From Streptomyces sp. SID10853 (lineage in GTDB: Bacteria > Actinomycetota > Actinomycetes > Streptomycetales > Streptomycetaceae): DNA of 51,523 bases. How positions within the stretch are numbered: position 1 is the first letter of the stretch; each line of letters opens with the position of its first letter. The stretch spans positions 1-51,523 of the forward strand of contig NZ_JAAGLN010000019.1 in the NCBI RefSeq assembly GCF_010548145.1, read 5' to 3'. Position numbers and translations under genes: made by a program. Positions 32,269 through 40,892 of this stretch are shown here, piece after piece. The notes under the pieces are model-generated. The model was not told where the DNA came from. It saw only the letters and a program-made list of their open reading frames with translations, and made no database searches.

Positions 32269-33012
32269 TCAGCGGGTCTGCGTCCGGCGGGCGATCAGGA
32301 CCTCGATTCCGTCCAGGATCCGGGTCAGGCCGAAGTCCACGTCGTCGTCGCCGATGGCATCGTCGTATTCGCTCTGCGTCATCATGGACGCCAGAATCGG
32401 ATATCCGTGCTCATGCAGGAGCGGTTGAAGGAAGCGTGACACGGCGGCCGACTGGACCGGCTCCGCACTGCTGTCGCGCACGTCGCGGCGGGCACTGGCG
32501 ATCCGCCGCGCGTAGCCGTCGAGCAGCAGTGCGCACCCCAGTGATTCGGCAGAGCTCAGCCCGGCGCCGGTGAGTGCTTCCAGCAGCACTTCTGTCCAGC
32601 GCAGCAGGTTCGGGGTCGCGGGCGCCCCGCGGATGGGCAGGTCGGGCAGCCATGGGTGGGTGTCGCACCGCTCGATCATGGCCCTGGTCCACCTGGCGGC
32701 CGCGGCTCGCCACTGGTCCGTGCCGGTGTCCAGGTCCGGCGCCGGGCCCCACGCGGTCTCGGCGAGGAGTACCAGCAGTTCGTCGCGCGAGCTGACGTAC
32801 CGGTAGACCGCGTTGGCGGTGAGCCCCAGCCGCCTGGCGATGTTCGGCATGGACAGGGCCGCGAAGCCTTCGGCGTCGGCCAGCCCGACGGCCGCTTCGA
32901 CGATTCCCTCGACGCTCTGCGAGGGCTTCCGGCCCAGCCGCCCCGTCTTGGCGGTCAGCCCCCACGCCAGGGCGAGGCCGGGGGGCAGCCGCTCGTCGTC
33001 GCTTGTCGGCAT
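32269..33012 (-). CDS. TetR family regulator with TetR_C tetracycline-repressor-type domain
   Basis: ATG 33012 has GGAG nine bases upstream, so it is preferred to 33063. The 247-residue protein starts with LGRKPSQSVEGIVEAAVGLADAEG and the helix-turn-helix MPNIARRLGLTANAVYRYV, with the longer C-terminal domain of the TetR(C) group. It is divergent from the carboxylesterase gene at 33115 and probably represses it through the palindromes at 33061-33089. Confidence 0.9.
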   Translation of the reverse strand: MPTSDDERLPPGLALAWGLTAKTGRLGRKPSQSVEGIVEAAVGLADAEGFAALSMPNIARRLGLTANAVYRYVSSRDELLVLLAETAWGPAPDLDTGTDQWRAAAARWTRAMIERCDTHPWLPDLPIRGAPATPNLLRWTEVLLEALTGAGLSSAESLGCALLLDGYARRIASARRDVRDSSAEPVQSAAVSRFLQPLLHEHGYPILASMMTQSEYDDAIGDDDVDFGLTRILDGIEVLIARRTQTR

Positions 33013-33042
33013 CGGGCTCATCTCCATGTCTGTCCACGGGCA

Positions 33043-33089
33043 TTGACTTTGTGGGTGCCTCACACTTTATATTAGTGTGGGCCCCACAC
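33043..33089. promoter_or_regulatory. Divergent promoter and overlapping palindromes for TetR/esterase
   Basis: TTGACT (33043-33048) and an AT-rich -10 region (TTTATATT, 33066-33073) form a plus-strand promoter. CACACT-TTATATT-AGTGTG (33061-33079) covers the -10, and GTGTGGG-C-CCCACAC (33075-33089) overlaps it downstream. A further GTGGG lies at 33051-33055. The shared word GTGTG/CACAC suggests two adjacent dimer sites. Confidence 0.75.
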
Positions 33090-33114
33090 GAACTCTTCGA
33101 GGATGTGAACGCCG

Positions 33115-34824
33115 GTGAATCTCACAGGCTGGAACCGCTGGAATCGCTTACCAGGTCATAGCGGATCGCAGGTCACGGTGCGGCCGCGCCTACGGGCCCT
33201 GCTGACCGCTCTGCTCTGCGGCGCCATGATCAGCAGCGCGGCCGGAAGCTCGCAGGCGGCACACCTCGCCGAGGCCGGCCGGGGCGGCGCTGCCCCCGTG
33301 GTCAGGACGGACACCGGCTCGGTCGAAGGCCGCCTCGGCACGGACACCCGGATGTTCCAGGGGATCCCTTACGCGGCCCCGCCGGTCGGGCGGCTGCGGT
33401 GGGCGTCGCCCCAGCCGGCCGCGTCCTGGTCGGGCGTACGGCCCGCGACCGCACCCGGCAACCGGTGTGCACAGGCGGCCGGGCTCATCGACCGGCAGAG
33501 CACCAGTGAGGACTGCCTCTATCTGAACGTCACCACGCCGGTGCGCAGCGCCCGCAAGCTGCCGGTGATGGTGTGGATCCACGGCAACGGCTTCATCAAC
33601 GGCGCCGGGAGCCTTTACGACGCACAGCGCCTGGCCGCCATGGGCAAGGTGGTCGTGGTCAGCTTCAACTACCGGCTCGGGGTCTTCGGATTCCTCGACC
33701 ATCCCGCGCTCGACCACGGTGCGGCCCAGCACCTGTCGGGCAACTTCGGCCTGGAGGACCAGCAGGCCGCCCTGCGGTGGGTGAAGCGCAACGCGGCGTC
33801 ATTCGGCGGCGACCCGGCGAACGTCACGCTCTTCGGCGAGTCGGCCGGCGGCACCAGCGTCTGCGCGCACCTCGTGGCTCCGGGGTCGGCGGGCCTCTTC
33901 CAGAAGGCGATCCTGCAGAGCGCCCAGTGCACGGGACGCAAATGGTCACCGGGCCCGCCGACCTGGTTCCCGCTGCCGCGCGCGGAGCGCGAGAAGCACG
34001 GGCTCGACCTGGCGGCCAAGGTCGGCTGCTCCGACGCCCGGGCGGCGGCGGCCTGCCTGCGCCGCGTACACGTGGACGAACTTCTCAAGTGGTCCGACTA
34101 CGGACTCGGATCAGGGCCGTCGGTCGGCGCCGGGGTCCTGCCGATGAGCCCGGAACAGGCTTTCGCCACCGGCCACTTCAACCGGGTCCCGGTCATCCAG
34201 GGCACCACCCGGGACGAACACCGCCTGTTCACGGCGGCCATCGAAGCCGTGACCGGCCGGACGACGACCGACGCCGACTACCGGCAGCAGATCCGGACCC
34301 TCTTCACCCCGGCAGACGCGGCCCGCGTCCTGGCCCGCTACCCCGCCGGCCGCTTCCACTCGCCCGGCGAGGCGCTGTCCACCGTCGTCAGCGACTGGGC
34401 CTGGGGATGCACGGCCCTCGGCCGGGACCAGGCCCTGGACCGGCAAGTGCCGACCTATGCCTACGAGTTCGACGACGAGAAGGCCCCCTGGTTCAGCACG
34501 CTCAAGAAGCCGGACTTTCCCACCGGGGCGTTCCACGGCAGCGAGCTGGAGTACCTCTTCGACGACGAGCAGCTCCCCGGTCCCGTGACCCCCGCCCAGC
34601 ACCGGCTCGCGGACACGATGGTGCGCTACTGGGCCCGGTTCGCCTACACCGGCGACCCGAACGGCCCCGGCACAGCGCCCTGGCCCCGATTCGGAACCGG
34701 CAGGCACGTGCAGTCGCTGCAACCGGGGAGGACGGAACCGGTCGATCTCGCCCAGGAACACCAGTGTGGCTTCTGGCAGACCGTCGGCGTCAGGAGCGAA
34801 GCTCGGCCAGCACCGCGTCCGTGA
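33115..34824 (+). CDS. Secreted carboxylesterase, type B
   Basis: A 569-residue protein from GTG 33115, with a GAGGATG site upstream. A signal peptide (LRALLTALLCGAMISSAAGSSQA) precedes the catalytic domain, so it is exported; GTG 33178 would give a shorter leader. The catalytic triad can be seen as Ser243 (FGESAGG), Glu368 (TTRDEHRLF) and His474 (AFHGSELEYLF), with the oxyanion-hole HGNGF in place of the common HGGGF. Its last 35 bases overlap the end of the convergent serine hydrolase gene. Confidence 0.93.
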   Translation: MNLTGWNRWNRLPGHSGSQVTVRPRLRALLTALLCGAMISSAAGSSQAAHLAEAGRGGAAPVVRTDTGSVEGRLGTDTRMFQGIPYAAPPVGRLRWASPQPAASWSGVRPATAPGNRCAQAAGLIDRQSTSEDCLYLNVTTPVRSARKLPVMVWIHGNGFINGAGSLYDAQRLAAMGKVVVVSFNYRLGVFGFLDHPALDHGAAQHLSGNFGLEDQQAALRWVKRNAASFGGDPANVTLFGESAGGTSVCAHLVAPGSAGLFQKAILQSAQCTGRKWSPGPPTWFPLPRAEREKHGLDLAAKVGCSDARAAAACLRRVHVDELLKWSDYGLGSGPSVGAGVLPMSPEQAFATGHFNRVPVIQGTTRDEHRLFTAAIEAVTGRTTTDADYRQQIRTLFTPADAARVLARYPAGRFHSPGEALSTVVSDWAWGCTALGRDQALDRQVPTYAYEFDDEKAPWFSTLKKPDFPTGAFHGSELEYLFDDEQLPGPVTPAQHRLADTMVRYWARFAYTGDPNGPGTAPWPRFGTGRHVQSLQPGRTEPVDLAQEHQCGFWQTVGVRSEARPAPRP

Positions 34825-35605
34825 ACGGCGGCCAGGCGTCGACCGCCCACGGCCCGAAGGCCCGGTCGGTCAGCGCCACACAGGCGGCCCCCGCCTCCGG
34901 GTCGACCCAGAGGAACGTCCCCGACTGGCCGAAGTGGCCGAAGGTGCGCGGTGACGACGAAGCGCCCGTCCAGTGCGGGGACTTGGCGGAACGGATCTCG
35001 AAGCCGAGACCCCAGTCGTTCGGGTTCTGGAGGCCGTATCCGGGCAGTACGCCCTTGAGCCCCGGGTGGACCACCGAGGTGGCCTCGGCGACGGTGCGCG
35101 GGTCGAGCAGCCGGGGCGCCTGCAGCTCGGCGGCGAACCTCGCCAGGTCGTCGGCGCTGGACACGCCGTCCTTCGCGGGGGAGCCCTCCAGCGAGGTGTC
35201 CGCCATGCCGAGCGGTTCGAGCACCCCCTCGCGGAGGTAATCGGCGAACGGGATGCCGGTGGCCGCGGCGATATGGTCGCCGAGCGCCTCGAACCCGGCG
35301 TTGGAGTAGATCCGGCGCTCGCCGGGGGCGGCCATCACCCGGTTCTCGTCGAAGGCGAGGCCGCTGGTGTGGGCGAGCAGATGGCGGACCGTGGCCCCGG
35401 GGGGACCGGCGGGCTCGTCCAGCTCGACGGCGCCCTCCTCGTACGCCAGGAGGGCGGCGTACGCGGCGAGCGGCTTGGTGACCGAGGCGAGCGGGAAGCG
35501 CCGGCCGGTGGGGCCGACCGTACCGGGGACGCTGCCGTCCGCTCGTACGACGGCGGCGGCCACCGCGGGTACCGGCCAGTTCTCGGTCATCGCCAGGCTC
35601 TTCAT
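34790..35605 (-). CDS. Serine hydrolase of the beta-lactamase/PBP4* family
   Basis: A 271-residue protein with the three motifs of the family: SxxK as Ser41-Val-Thr-Lys44, YxN as Tyr100-Ser-Asn102, and HFG at residues 224-226 in place of KTG. No signal peptide is seen, so it is probably cytoplasmic, and it resembles the EstB-type esterases more than true beta-lactamases. It is followed closely by the GNAT gene on the same strand (16 bases upstream), so they may be co-transcribed. Confidence 0.88.
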   Translation of the reverse strand: MKSLAMTENWPVPAVAAAVVRADGSVPGTVGPTGRRFPLASVTKPLAAYAALLAYEEGAVELDEPAGPPGATVRHLLAHTSGLAFDENRVMAAPGERRIYSNAGFEALGDHIAAATGIPFADYLREGVLEPLGMADTSLEGSPAKDGVSSADDLARFAAELQAPRLLDPRTVAEATSVVHPGLKGVLPGYGLQNPNDWGLGFEIRSAKSPHWTGASSSPRTFGHFGQSGTFLWVDPEAGAACVALTDRAFGPWAVDAWPPFTDAVLAELRS

Positions 35606-35620
35606 GGGACAGGAGCCTAA

Positions 35621-36088
35621 CTACAGGGTCAGCCGCATCGCCGGATCGGGGGTCCTCACGAACCCGAGGGAGGCGTACAGAGGCTCGCCGTCGGCCGATG
35701 CGCGCAGGTCGACCTTGCTCACCCCGCGCTCCCGGAACCAGCCGAGCAGCGCCTCCATACAGGCCCGCGAGTACCCCCGGCGGCGCATGTCCGGGTCGGT
35801 CGCGACGCTGAAGACATAACCGCTCGTGCCGTGCGGATTGCCGGGGCCGCCGAGCCGGTACTCGACGGTGCCGACCACGCACGCGGCGAGACCGCCGTCC
35901 GGCCGGTCGACGACGAACGCGGTCAGGTCCGCGTCGGGGTCCTTCAGCTTCCTGCGGAGCGTGTCGAGGGCGGCCGGCTGCCAGCTGGTGTCCGGGTGCG
36001 GGGTGCCGGACATGGAGTCCTGCATCAGCTTGCGCAGGCGTACGAGTTCGGCGGCGTCGTCGGGGTTCGCGCGGCGGGCTGTGCTCAT
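35621..36088 (-). CDS. GNAT family N-acetyltransferase
   Basis: ATG 36088 was chosen as the start of the domain (MSTARRANPDDAAELVRL). The 155-residue protein has the acetyl-CoA pyrophosphate loop DPDMRRRGYSRACMEALL after strand 4 (SGYVFSVAT) and the closing LYASLGFVRTPD. Acetyl acceptor unknown. It lies just before the serine hydrolase gene in the same direction. Confidence 0.88.
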   Translation of the reverse strand: MSTARRANPDDAAELVRLRKLMQDSMSGTPHPDTSWQPAALDTLRRKLKDPDADLTAFVVDRPDGGLAACVVGTVEYRLGGPGNPHGTSGYVFSVATDPDMRRRGYSRACMEALLGWFRERGVSKVDLRASADGEPLYASLGFVRTPDPAMRLTL

Positions 36089-36136
36089 GGTCGGCGAGGC
36101 TACGGGAACCGGCCGTGAAGTTCCCCCCGTTTCTGC

Positions 36137-36167
36137 TTGCCTGGAGTGCACTCCAAGGATCTAGCGT
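36137..36167 (+). promoter_or_regulatory. MerR-type promoter with 19-bp spacer
   Basis: TTGCCT (36137-36142) and TAGCGT (36162-36167) are 19 bases apart, the overlong spacing that MerR activators twist into shape. The exact palindrome TGGAGTGCACTCCA (36142-36155) lies between them. This is a textbook MerR arrangement just upstream of the MerR gene at 36203. Confidence 0.9.
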
Positions 36168-36202
36168 TGGGGCTGTCGCGAGGATGAAGGAGCTGGGAGC
36201 AC

Positions 36203-36664
36203 ATGACTGTGACCGAGACCGTGCCCGTGGCGGACCACCGGGGTCTCCGTGCGGCACCGCCCGCCCCGGACCGGCTCCCCGACGGGCAGGACCAGTACAC
36301 GATCAGCCAGGTCGTGGCATTCACCGGTCTCAGCGCGCACACTCTGCGCTGGTACGAGAGGATCGGGCTGATGCCGCACGTCGACCGGTCGCACACCGGC
36401 CAGCGCCGCTTCTCCAACCGCGACCTGGACTGGCTCGCCCTCGTCGGCAAGCTGCGGCTGACGGGAATGCCGGTGGCGAAAATGGTCCGCTACGCCGAAC
36501 TCGTACGCGAGGGCGTGAGCACCTTCGAAGAGCGCCAGGAGCTCCTGGAGGAGACCCGCAGAGAAGTGCGGCTGCGCATCGCGGAACTCCAGGACACGCT
36601 CTCCGTACTCGACTTCAAGATCGACTCTTACGCGGACGCCCGGCGGGCGTCGGAGAGGTACTGA
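36203..36664 (+). CDS. MerR family transcriptional regulator
   Basis: ATG 36203 follows AAGGAG. The 153-residue protein begins with about 30 disordered residues, then the MerR winged helix YTISQVVAFTGLSAHTLRWY, ERIGLMPHVDRS, and a long coiled-coil ERQELLEETRREVRLRIAEL at about residues 110-130. No metal-binding Cys is present, so it senses an organic signal, not a metal. It forms an operon with the aldo/keto reductase, which starts five bases after its stop codon. Confidence 0.93.
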   Translation: MTVTETVPVADHRGLRAAPPAPDRLPDGQDQYTISQVVAFTGLSAHTLRWYERIGLMPHVDRSHTGQRRFSNRDLDWLALVGKLRLTGMPVAKMVRYAELVREGVSTFEERQELLEETRREVRLRIAELQDTLSVLDFKIDSYADARRASERY

Positions 36665-36669
36665 ACCTG

Positions 36670-37689
36670 ATGAGCATCGAAAAGATCGACAGGGTGCGGC
36701 TCGGCCAGGACGGCCCGGAGGTCGGCGTGCAGGGCTTCGGCGCCATGGGCATGAGCGAGTTCTACGGGGAGACCGACGCGGCGGCGGCCAGGGACACCCT
36801 GGAGGCCACCGTCGAGGCCGGGGTCACCCTGATCGACACCGCGGACATCTACGGACAGGGCGCCAACGAGACCTTCCTGGCGCCGTTCGTCGCAGCGCAC
36901 CGCGACGAGATCACGCTGGCCACCAAGTTCTCCGTCGAGCGGCGCCCCGACGACGAGCACTACCGGGGGGTGCGCAACGACGCGCCGTACATCCGGCAGG
37001 CCGTCGAGGCGAGTCTGCGCCGGCTGAACGTCGACGTCATCGACCTCTACTACATGCACCGGCGCGACCCCGGTGTGCCGTTCTCCGAGTCCGTCGGCGC
37101 GATGGGCGAGCTGGTGGCCGCGGGCAAGGTCAGGTACCTGGGGCTGAGCGAGGTGACAGGGGCCGAGCTGCGCGAGGCGCACGCCGTGCACCCGATCACC
37201 GCCGTGCAGTCCGAGTGGTCGCTGTTCAGCCGGGACGTGGAGCGCAGCCTGGTCGGCGCGGCCGCCGACCTCGGTGTGGGTGTCGTGCCGTACTCGCCGC
37301 TCGGCCGCGGCTTCCTCACCGGGTCCTTCGCGGACGCGGCCAAGGACCTGCCGGGCAAGGATTTCCGGAAGTTCCAGCCCCGCTTCACCGGCGACAACGC
37401 CAAGGCGAACGCGGCGCTCCTGGAGCCGGTCCACAAGATCGCCGCGGCGCGTGGTGTGACGGCCGCGCAGGTGGCTCTCGCCTGGGTGCAGCAGCGGGCC
37501 GAGGTACACGGACTCCGGGCGGTCGTACCGATCCCCGGCACCCGTAAGCGCGCCCGCCTCATCGAGAACACCGGTGCCACGCGGCTGCGGCTGACCAGCG
37601 ACGAGCTGGCGCTCCTCGAACCGATCGCGGGCGAGGTCAAGGGCGACCGCTACCCGGACATGTCGTCGACGGCGACGGCCCGCGAGTAG
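36670..37689 (+). CDS. Aldo/keto reductase
   Basis: ATG 36670 was chosen because it lies five bases after the MerR stop and GGAGAGG precedes it. The 339-residue protein is a TIM-barrel NADPH-dependent reductase with the tetrad Asp56, Tyr61 (DTADIYGQGANE), Lys86 (LATKFS) and His130 (YYMHRRDP). It resembles the AKR13/YakC group. It reduces aldehydes or ketones and is probably induced through the MerR protein. A perfect terminator follows. Confidence 0.94.
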   Translation: MSIEKIDRVRLGQDGPEVGVQGFGAMGMSEFYGETDAAAARDTLEATVEAGVTLIDTADIYGQGANETFLAPFVAAHRDEITLATKFSVERRPDDEHYRGVRNDAPYIRQAVEASLRRLNVDVIDLYYMHRRDPGVPFSESVGAMGELVAAGKVRYLGLSEVTGAELREAHAVHPITAVQSEWSLFSRDVERSLVGAAADLGVGVVPYSPLGRGFLTGSFADAAKDLPGKDFRKFQPRFTGDNAKANAALLEPVHKIAAARGVTAAQVALAWVQQRAEVHGLRAVVPIPGTRKRARLIENTGATRLRLTSDELALLEPIAGEVKGDRYPDMSSTATARE

Positions 37690-37704
37690 CCGTACCGGGG
37701 CGTG

Positions 37705-37745
37705 ACACCGCAGGGGGCCCGCGCGGTGCGGGCCCCCTGCGGTGT
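37705..37745. terminator. Perfect 18-bp stem terminator
   Basis: ACACCGCAGGGGGCCCGC (37705-37722) and its exact complement (37728-37745) flank a five-base loop. It lies between the aldo/keto reductase gene and the convergent DUF4429 gene and can serve both. Confidence 0.9.
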
Positions 37746-37760
37746 CCCTGCGGACAACCG

Positions 37761-38612
37761 CTACAGCTCCGCCAGCAGTTCGGCCTTCTTCGCGGTGAAC
37801 TCGTCGTCCGTCACCAGGCCGGACGAGTGCAGCTCGCCCAGGTGCCGTATCCGCTCCGCGATGTCCGCCGGGTCCCGCCGGCCGGTCGCGACGGCGGGCA
37901 CCGGCACCGGCCTGGAGTGGCGGGCCGCCCCCAGCACCGCGGCGGCGAACGGCAGCGACTCGTGGACCGGCCCGTAACCGAGCCCGAAGACGACCGCAGC
38001 GGGATCCTGGTCGGCCTGCGCCGTGTCCGGCCCGCCCAGCCGCAGCATCCGCAGATATCCGTCGAACGTGTCGGGGGAGCGCCAGTCCACACCGGTCAGC
38101 TCGGCCACCGGGAAGTTCTGGTCACCGGACTTCCACTTGGCCGACGAAGCGCCCGTCCAGGACCAGCGGAACGAGACCCGCGACCCGTCGAAGGACGCCT
38201 TGCCGTCGTACGCCTTGAAGTGGAGCGGCGCCTCGGGCGCCGCCACCAGGAACCGCTCGGCCGGCTCCGCCGCGTCCGGCACGAGACGCGCCGTCAGCTC
38301 GTCCGCGTAGTACTCCGCGAGTGTCCGCTGCGCGGCCGGGAGCACCAGCCGGTACGGATCGCACCCCTCCTTCAGCTGCCCCGACGCGGCCTCCATCAGC
38401 GGGTCGGCCCCCGCGCGCGGCGCCGCGCGCAGCACCACCGTCCCCCGTCTGCCCTCGGTCACCGACACCGACCCCAGCGCCTCGTGGGGGATGCGCCGCT
38501 GACGCAGCGCCTGGAAGAGCTTCGGCGTGCGAATCCCCCGTTCGAAGCGGATGAGCACGGAGTCGGTCGCGAACTCCCAGGTGGCTTGAATTCCGGCCAG
38601 TACATCACCCAT
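37761..38612 (-). CDS. DUF4429 domain protein with SHOCT tail
   Basis: ATG 38612 is the start (MGDVLAGIQATWEFATDSV). The 283-residue protein has a DUF4429-type beta-rich N-terminal half and a second half containing AYDGKASFDGSRVSFRWSW, and ends in a SHOCT-like motif (GLVTDDEFTAKKAELLAEL) that often mediates assembly. No enzyme motif is present. Streptomycetes carry several such proteins; function unknown. The frame upstream to 38678 is not supported by a ribosome site. Confidence 0.82.
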   Translation of the reverse strand: MGDVLAGIQATWEFATDSVLIRFERGIRTPKLFQALRQRRIPHEALGSVSVTEGRRGTVVLRAAPRAGADPLMEAASGQLKEGCDPYRLVLPAAQRTLAEYYADELTARLVPDAAEPAERFLVAAPEAPLHFKAYDGKASFDGSRVSFRWSWTGASSAKWKSGDQNFPVAELTGVDWRSPDTFDGYLRMLRLGGPDTAQADQDPAAVVFGLGYGPVHESLPFAAAVLGAARHSRPVPVPAVATGRRDPADIAERIRHLGELHSSGLVTDDEFTAKKAELLAEL

Positions 38613-38711
38613 GTGGCACATCGTAGGCGGCGTGCGCCCGCACGTCGCCCCTCTGCGGCGGACCTGATGAACAGGCATCTACGCGCGTGAACCTCACAGG
38701 TCACCGCAGAA

Positions 38712-39899
38712 TCAGCTGCGACAGGCGTCTCCACCGGCCGCACATGTCACCGAATCGAACTCGCCGGTGCCCACCGCCGCGAAGTTGTGCAGACTCTCGG
38801 TGCCAGGCGTGAAATAGCCGGTGTGACCCTGTGCCGCGCCCGCCGAAACGACGCGCGCGCCGAACGACGGCGAGACGGGGTCCGCGCCGTGGCCGAGGCC
38901 GCCGACATCCAGATGCGGTACGTCCTGGATCCAGTCGCTGCTGTCCCGCATCGCCCACACCCGGGCGTCCGTGCCCAGCTGCGCGGCGTTCTCGACCCGC
39001 ATCCCCGGGCTTCCCGCGACCGCGATGTCGCTGACCCGGGAGGGGAGGTTGCGGGCGGCCACGCCGCAGAGCACCGAGCCGTAGCTGTGGCAGAACAGCG
39101 CGATGGGCGCGCGGCCCGGCAGCGCGTCGACCAGCGCGTGCAGCCGCAGCGACCCCTCGGCGGCGAGCCTGCCGATCGCGGCGTCCACACCGATACCCAC
39201 GGGCGAGGTGTAGTCGGCCCAGGCGATGACGGCGGTCCGCGACCCGGGGTCCGCGGTGTGCTCGGCGCTGTACAGCGACGTCGCCATGCCGACCGGCGCG
39301 GTGTAGTAGGCGTCCTGTGTCTTCTGGAAGGTCAGCAGATTGGTGTCGACGCCGGGCACCACGATGGAGATGTGCCGGGCCTGCTGCAGATCGCCCATCA
39401 CCTCGGCGACCCGGCCGGTACCGGTCGGGTCGAAGGCGAGGATCTGCCGGCCGCGCTGCGCCAGCGCGTTGTAGCGGTCGTAGGTCTGCAGCGCGTCCTG
39501 CTGGCCGAGCTTGTTCAGCGTGGGGTCGGTCAGCCGTTCGTGTTCCTGCGCGGCGGCCTGCTTCAGCGCCTGCCTGTTGGCGTCGTACCGCAGGTCCACC
39601 GGGGCGCCGTTGAGGTTGCCGACCACCAGCGGATAGCGGTCGGCGAGCCGGGCCCGGTCGCTCGCGGTGAGCGAGGCGAAGAAATGCGCCAGCCGGTGCG
39701 GCGACGCGTTGGCCGACGGCAGATGGTGACCCGCGATGGAGCCCCGGCCCCAGGCGGTCAGCGCGGCTTGGCGGGGTCCGGCGGTTCTCTGGTGGTGTAC
39801 GGCGGTCCAGCCGGTCGTGGCCAGCATGACGAACACCACCGCGAGCGCGAGAAGAGTGCGCCAGACGGTGAGAGTGGGGGAGGAGTCGAAGGAAGTCAC
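38712..39899 (-). CDS. Alpha/beta hydrolase, DUF1023 type
   Basis: The 395-residue form from GTG 39899 is preferred because TAGGGT lies eight bases upstream, suiting a leaderless start; ATG 39956 would add 19 residues. One membrane anchor (WRTLLALAVVFVMLATTGW) is followed by a DUF1023 hydrolase domain with the nucleophile Ser in IALFCHSYGSVLCG and the acidic/His residues near the end (SSDWIQDVPHLD; HTGYFTPGTESLHNFA). It is probably membrane-bound with the catalytic domain outside. Substrate unknown. Confidence 0.82.
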   Translation of the reverse strand: MTSFDSSPTLTVWRTLLALAVVFVMLATTGWTAVHHQRTAGPRQAALTAWGRGSIAGHHLPSANASPHRLAHFFASLTASDRARLADRYPLVVGNLNGAPVDLRYDANRQALKQAAAQEHERLTDPTLNKLGQQDALQTYDRYNALAQRGRQILAFDPTGTGRVAEVMGDLQQARHISIVVPGVDTNLLTFQKTQDAYYTAPVGMATSLYSAEHTADPGSRTAVIAWADYTSPVGIGVDAAIGRLAAEGSLRLHALVDALPGRAPIALFCHSYGSVLCGVAARNLPSRVSDIAVAGSPGMRVENAAQLGTDARVWAMRDSSDWIQDVPHLDVGGLGHGADPVSPSFGARVVSAGAAQGHTGYFTPGTESLHNFAAVGTGEFDSVTCAAGGDACRS

Positions 39900-39984
39900 T
39901 GCCCGCCACCCTAGGAGACGGGGAAGGGCGCTTGCGAAGTCAGTGAGACACATCACGTTTCATGCCGGGAATGTAACCGAATGA

Positions 39985-40665
39985 CTACATGTTGTGTGCG
40001 TCGGTCGTACGCCAGTTCCCCGCCAGGGCGGGCCCGATCTGGTCCAGATGAGCCAGGGCGACCGTCCGCATGGCCGTGATGCTCAGATCCTCACCCTTGC
40101 CCCAGATCCGCCCGGTGGCCCGCATCACGCCGTCGAACGCCGCGACGGCCACCCGCGGTCGGGGATCGGTGTCCATGTCCAGCCCCTCGCGGTCGGCGAT
40201 CAGCTGCGCGATCCGGTCCTCCAGCTCGGCCGAGCGGCGCAGATGGATCGCGAGCAGGGCAGGGGAGGACTCGATGACCTGGCAGATCCGCATGTACAGA
40301 TCGACGGGGACCAGGTCCTCGATGGTCAGGCTGATGCTGTCCCAGGAGGCGAGCACCGCGTTGCGCATCGCGTCGAACGGCCTCTCCTGCGGGGGGCGCG
40401 CCTCCAGCGCCGTGAAGAAGTGCGACTCCACCAGGTCGTGCACCGCGAAGGCGGCCTCCTCCTTGCTGGCGAAGTACCGGAAGAAGGTGCGCTGGGAGAC
40501 CTCGACGGCATCGGCGATCTCGTCGATGGTCGTCTGCTCGTACCCCTTGGACGTGAAGAGTTCGAGCGCGACGCGCAGCAGGGCCTCCCGGGTGCGCTGT
40601 TTCTTGCGCTCCCGCAGTCCGGTCGGCGCGCCCGGCGTCGACGGCTCCGTCTGCTCCATCGTCAC
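39985..40665 (-). CDS. TetR family transcriptional regulator
   Basis: A 226-residue protein from GTG 40665, seven bases after AGAGGA (ATG 40659 possible). It has the TetR domain LRVALELFTSKGYEQTTIDE, IADAVEVSQRTFFRYFASKE, which is of the TetR_C/MftR-like kind (SQRTFFRYF). It is divergent from the 14-helix MFS gene at 40882 and is probably its repressor. The interval holds palindromes at 40853-40867 and 40883-40892 and a G-tract cluster. Confidence 0.92.
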   Translation of the reverse strand: MTMEQTEPSTPGAPTGLRERKKQRTREALLRVALELFTSKGYEQTTIDEIADAVEVSQRTFFRYFASKEEAAFAVHDLVESHFFTALEARPPQERPFDAMRNAVLASWDSISLTIEDLVPVDLYMRICQVIESSPALLAIHLRRSAELEDRIAQLIADREGLDMDTDPRPRVAVAAFDGVMRATGRIWGKGEDLSITAMRTVALAHLDQIGPALAGNWRTTDAHNM

Positions 40666-40686
40666 GTTCTGGTCCTCTTTCGGTGT

Positions 40687-40729
40687 GGGGGGGCTTGTGG
40701 GGGTGGTGGGGCTTGTGGGGGTGCGGGGG
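40687..40729 (+). other. G-tract cluster, potential G-quadruplex
   Basis: Tracts of 7, 5, 4, 5 and 5 G lie at 40687-40693, 40699-40703, 40708-40711, 40717-40721 and 40725-40729, with loops of 3-5 bases, and the word GGGGCTTGTGGGGGTG is repeated. The cluster lies in the 5' leader or promoter side of the TetR gene, so the G-rich strand is the non-coding one for that gene. Confidence 0.65.
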
Positions 40730-40844
40730 TGGTGCGGCGTGGCGTGGCTGCGGCCGTTCCGGTCTGAACTGCTTCCCGTTTCGGGTGCTTTGTCTCTCCA
40801 GGTTACCTGTGAGCTACGTGACAGCTACCGACTTGTGAATTGGT

Positions 40845-40892
40845 TTGTCAACTGTCAGCGGCTGACACTAATCTGACTCTTATGACTAGTCA
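40845..40892 (+). promoter_or_regulatory. Promoter and palindromes for the 14-helix MFS gene
   Basis: TTGTCA (40845-40850) and TAATCT (40869-40874) are 18 bases apart, with the predicted transcript start at ATG 40882. TGTCAGC-G-GCTGACA (40853-40867) fills the spacer, and TGACTAGTCA (40883-40892) overlaps the start codon. Both palindromes share the TGAC/GTCA word, so the TetR protein probably binds both. Confidence 0.82.
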
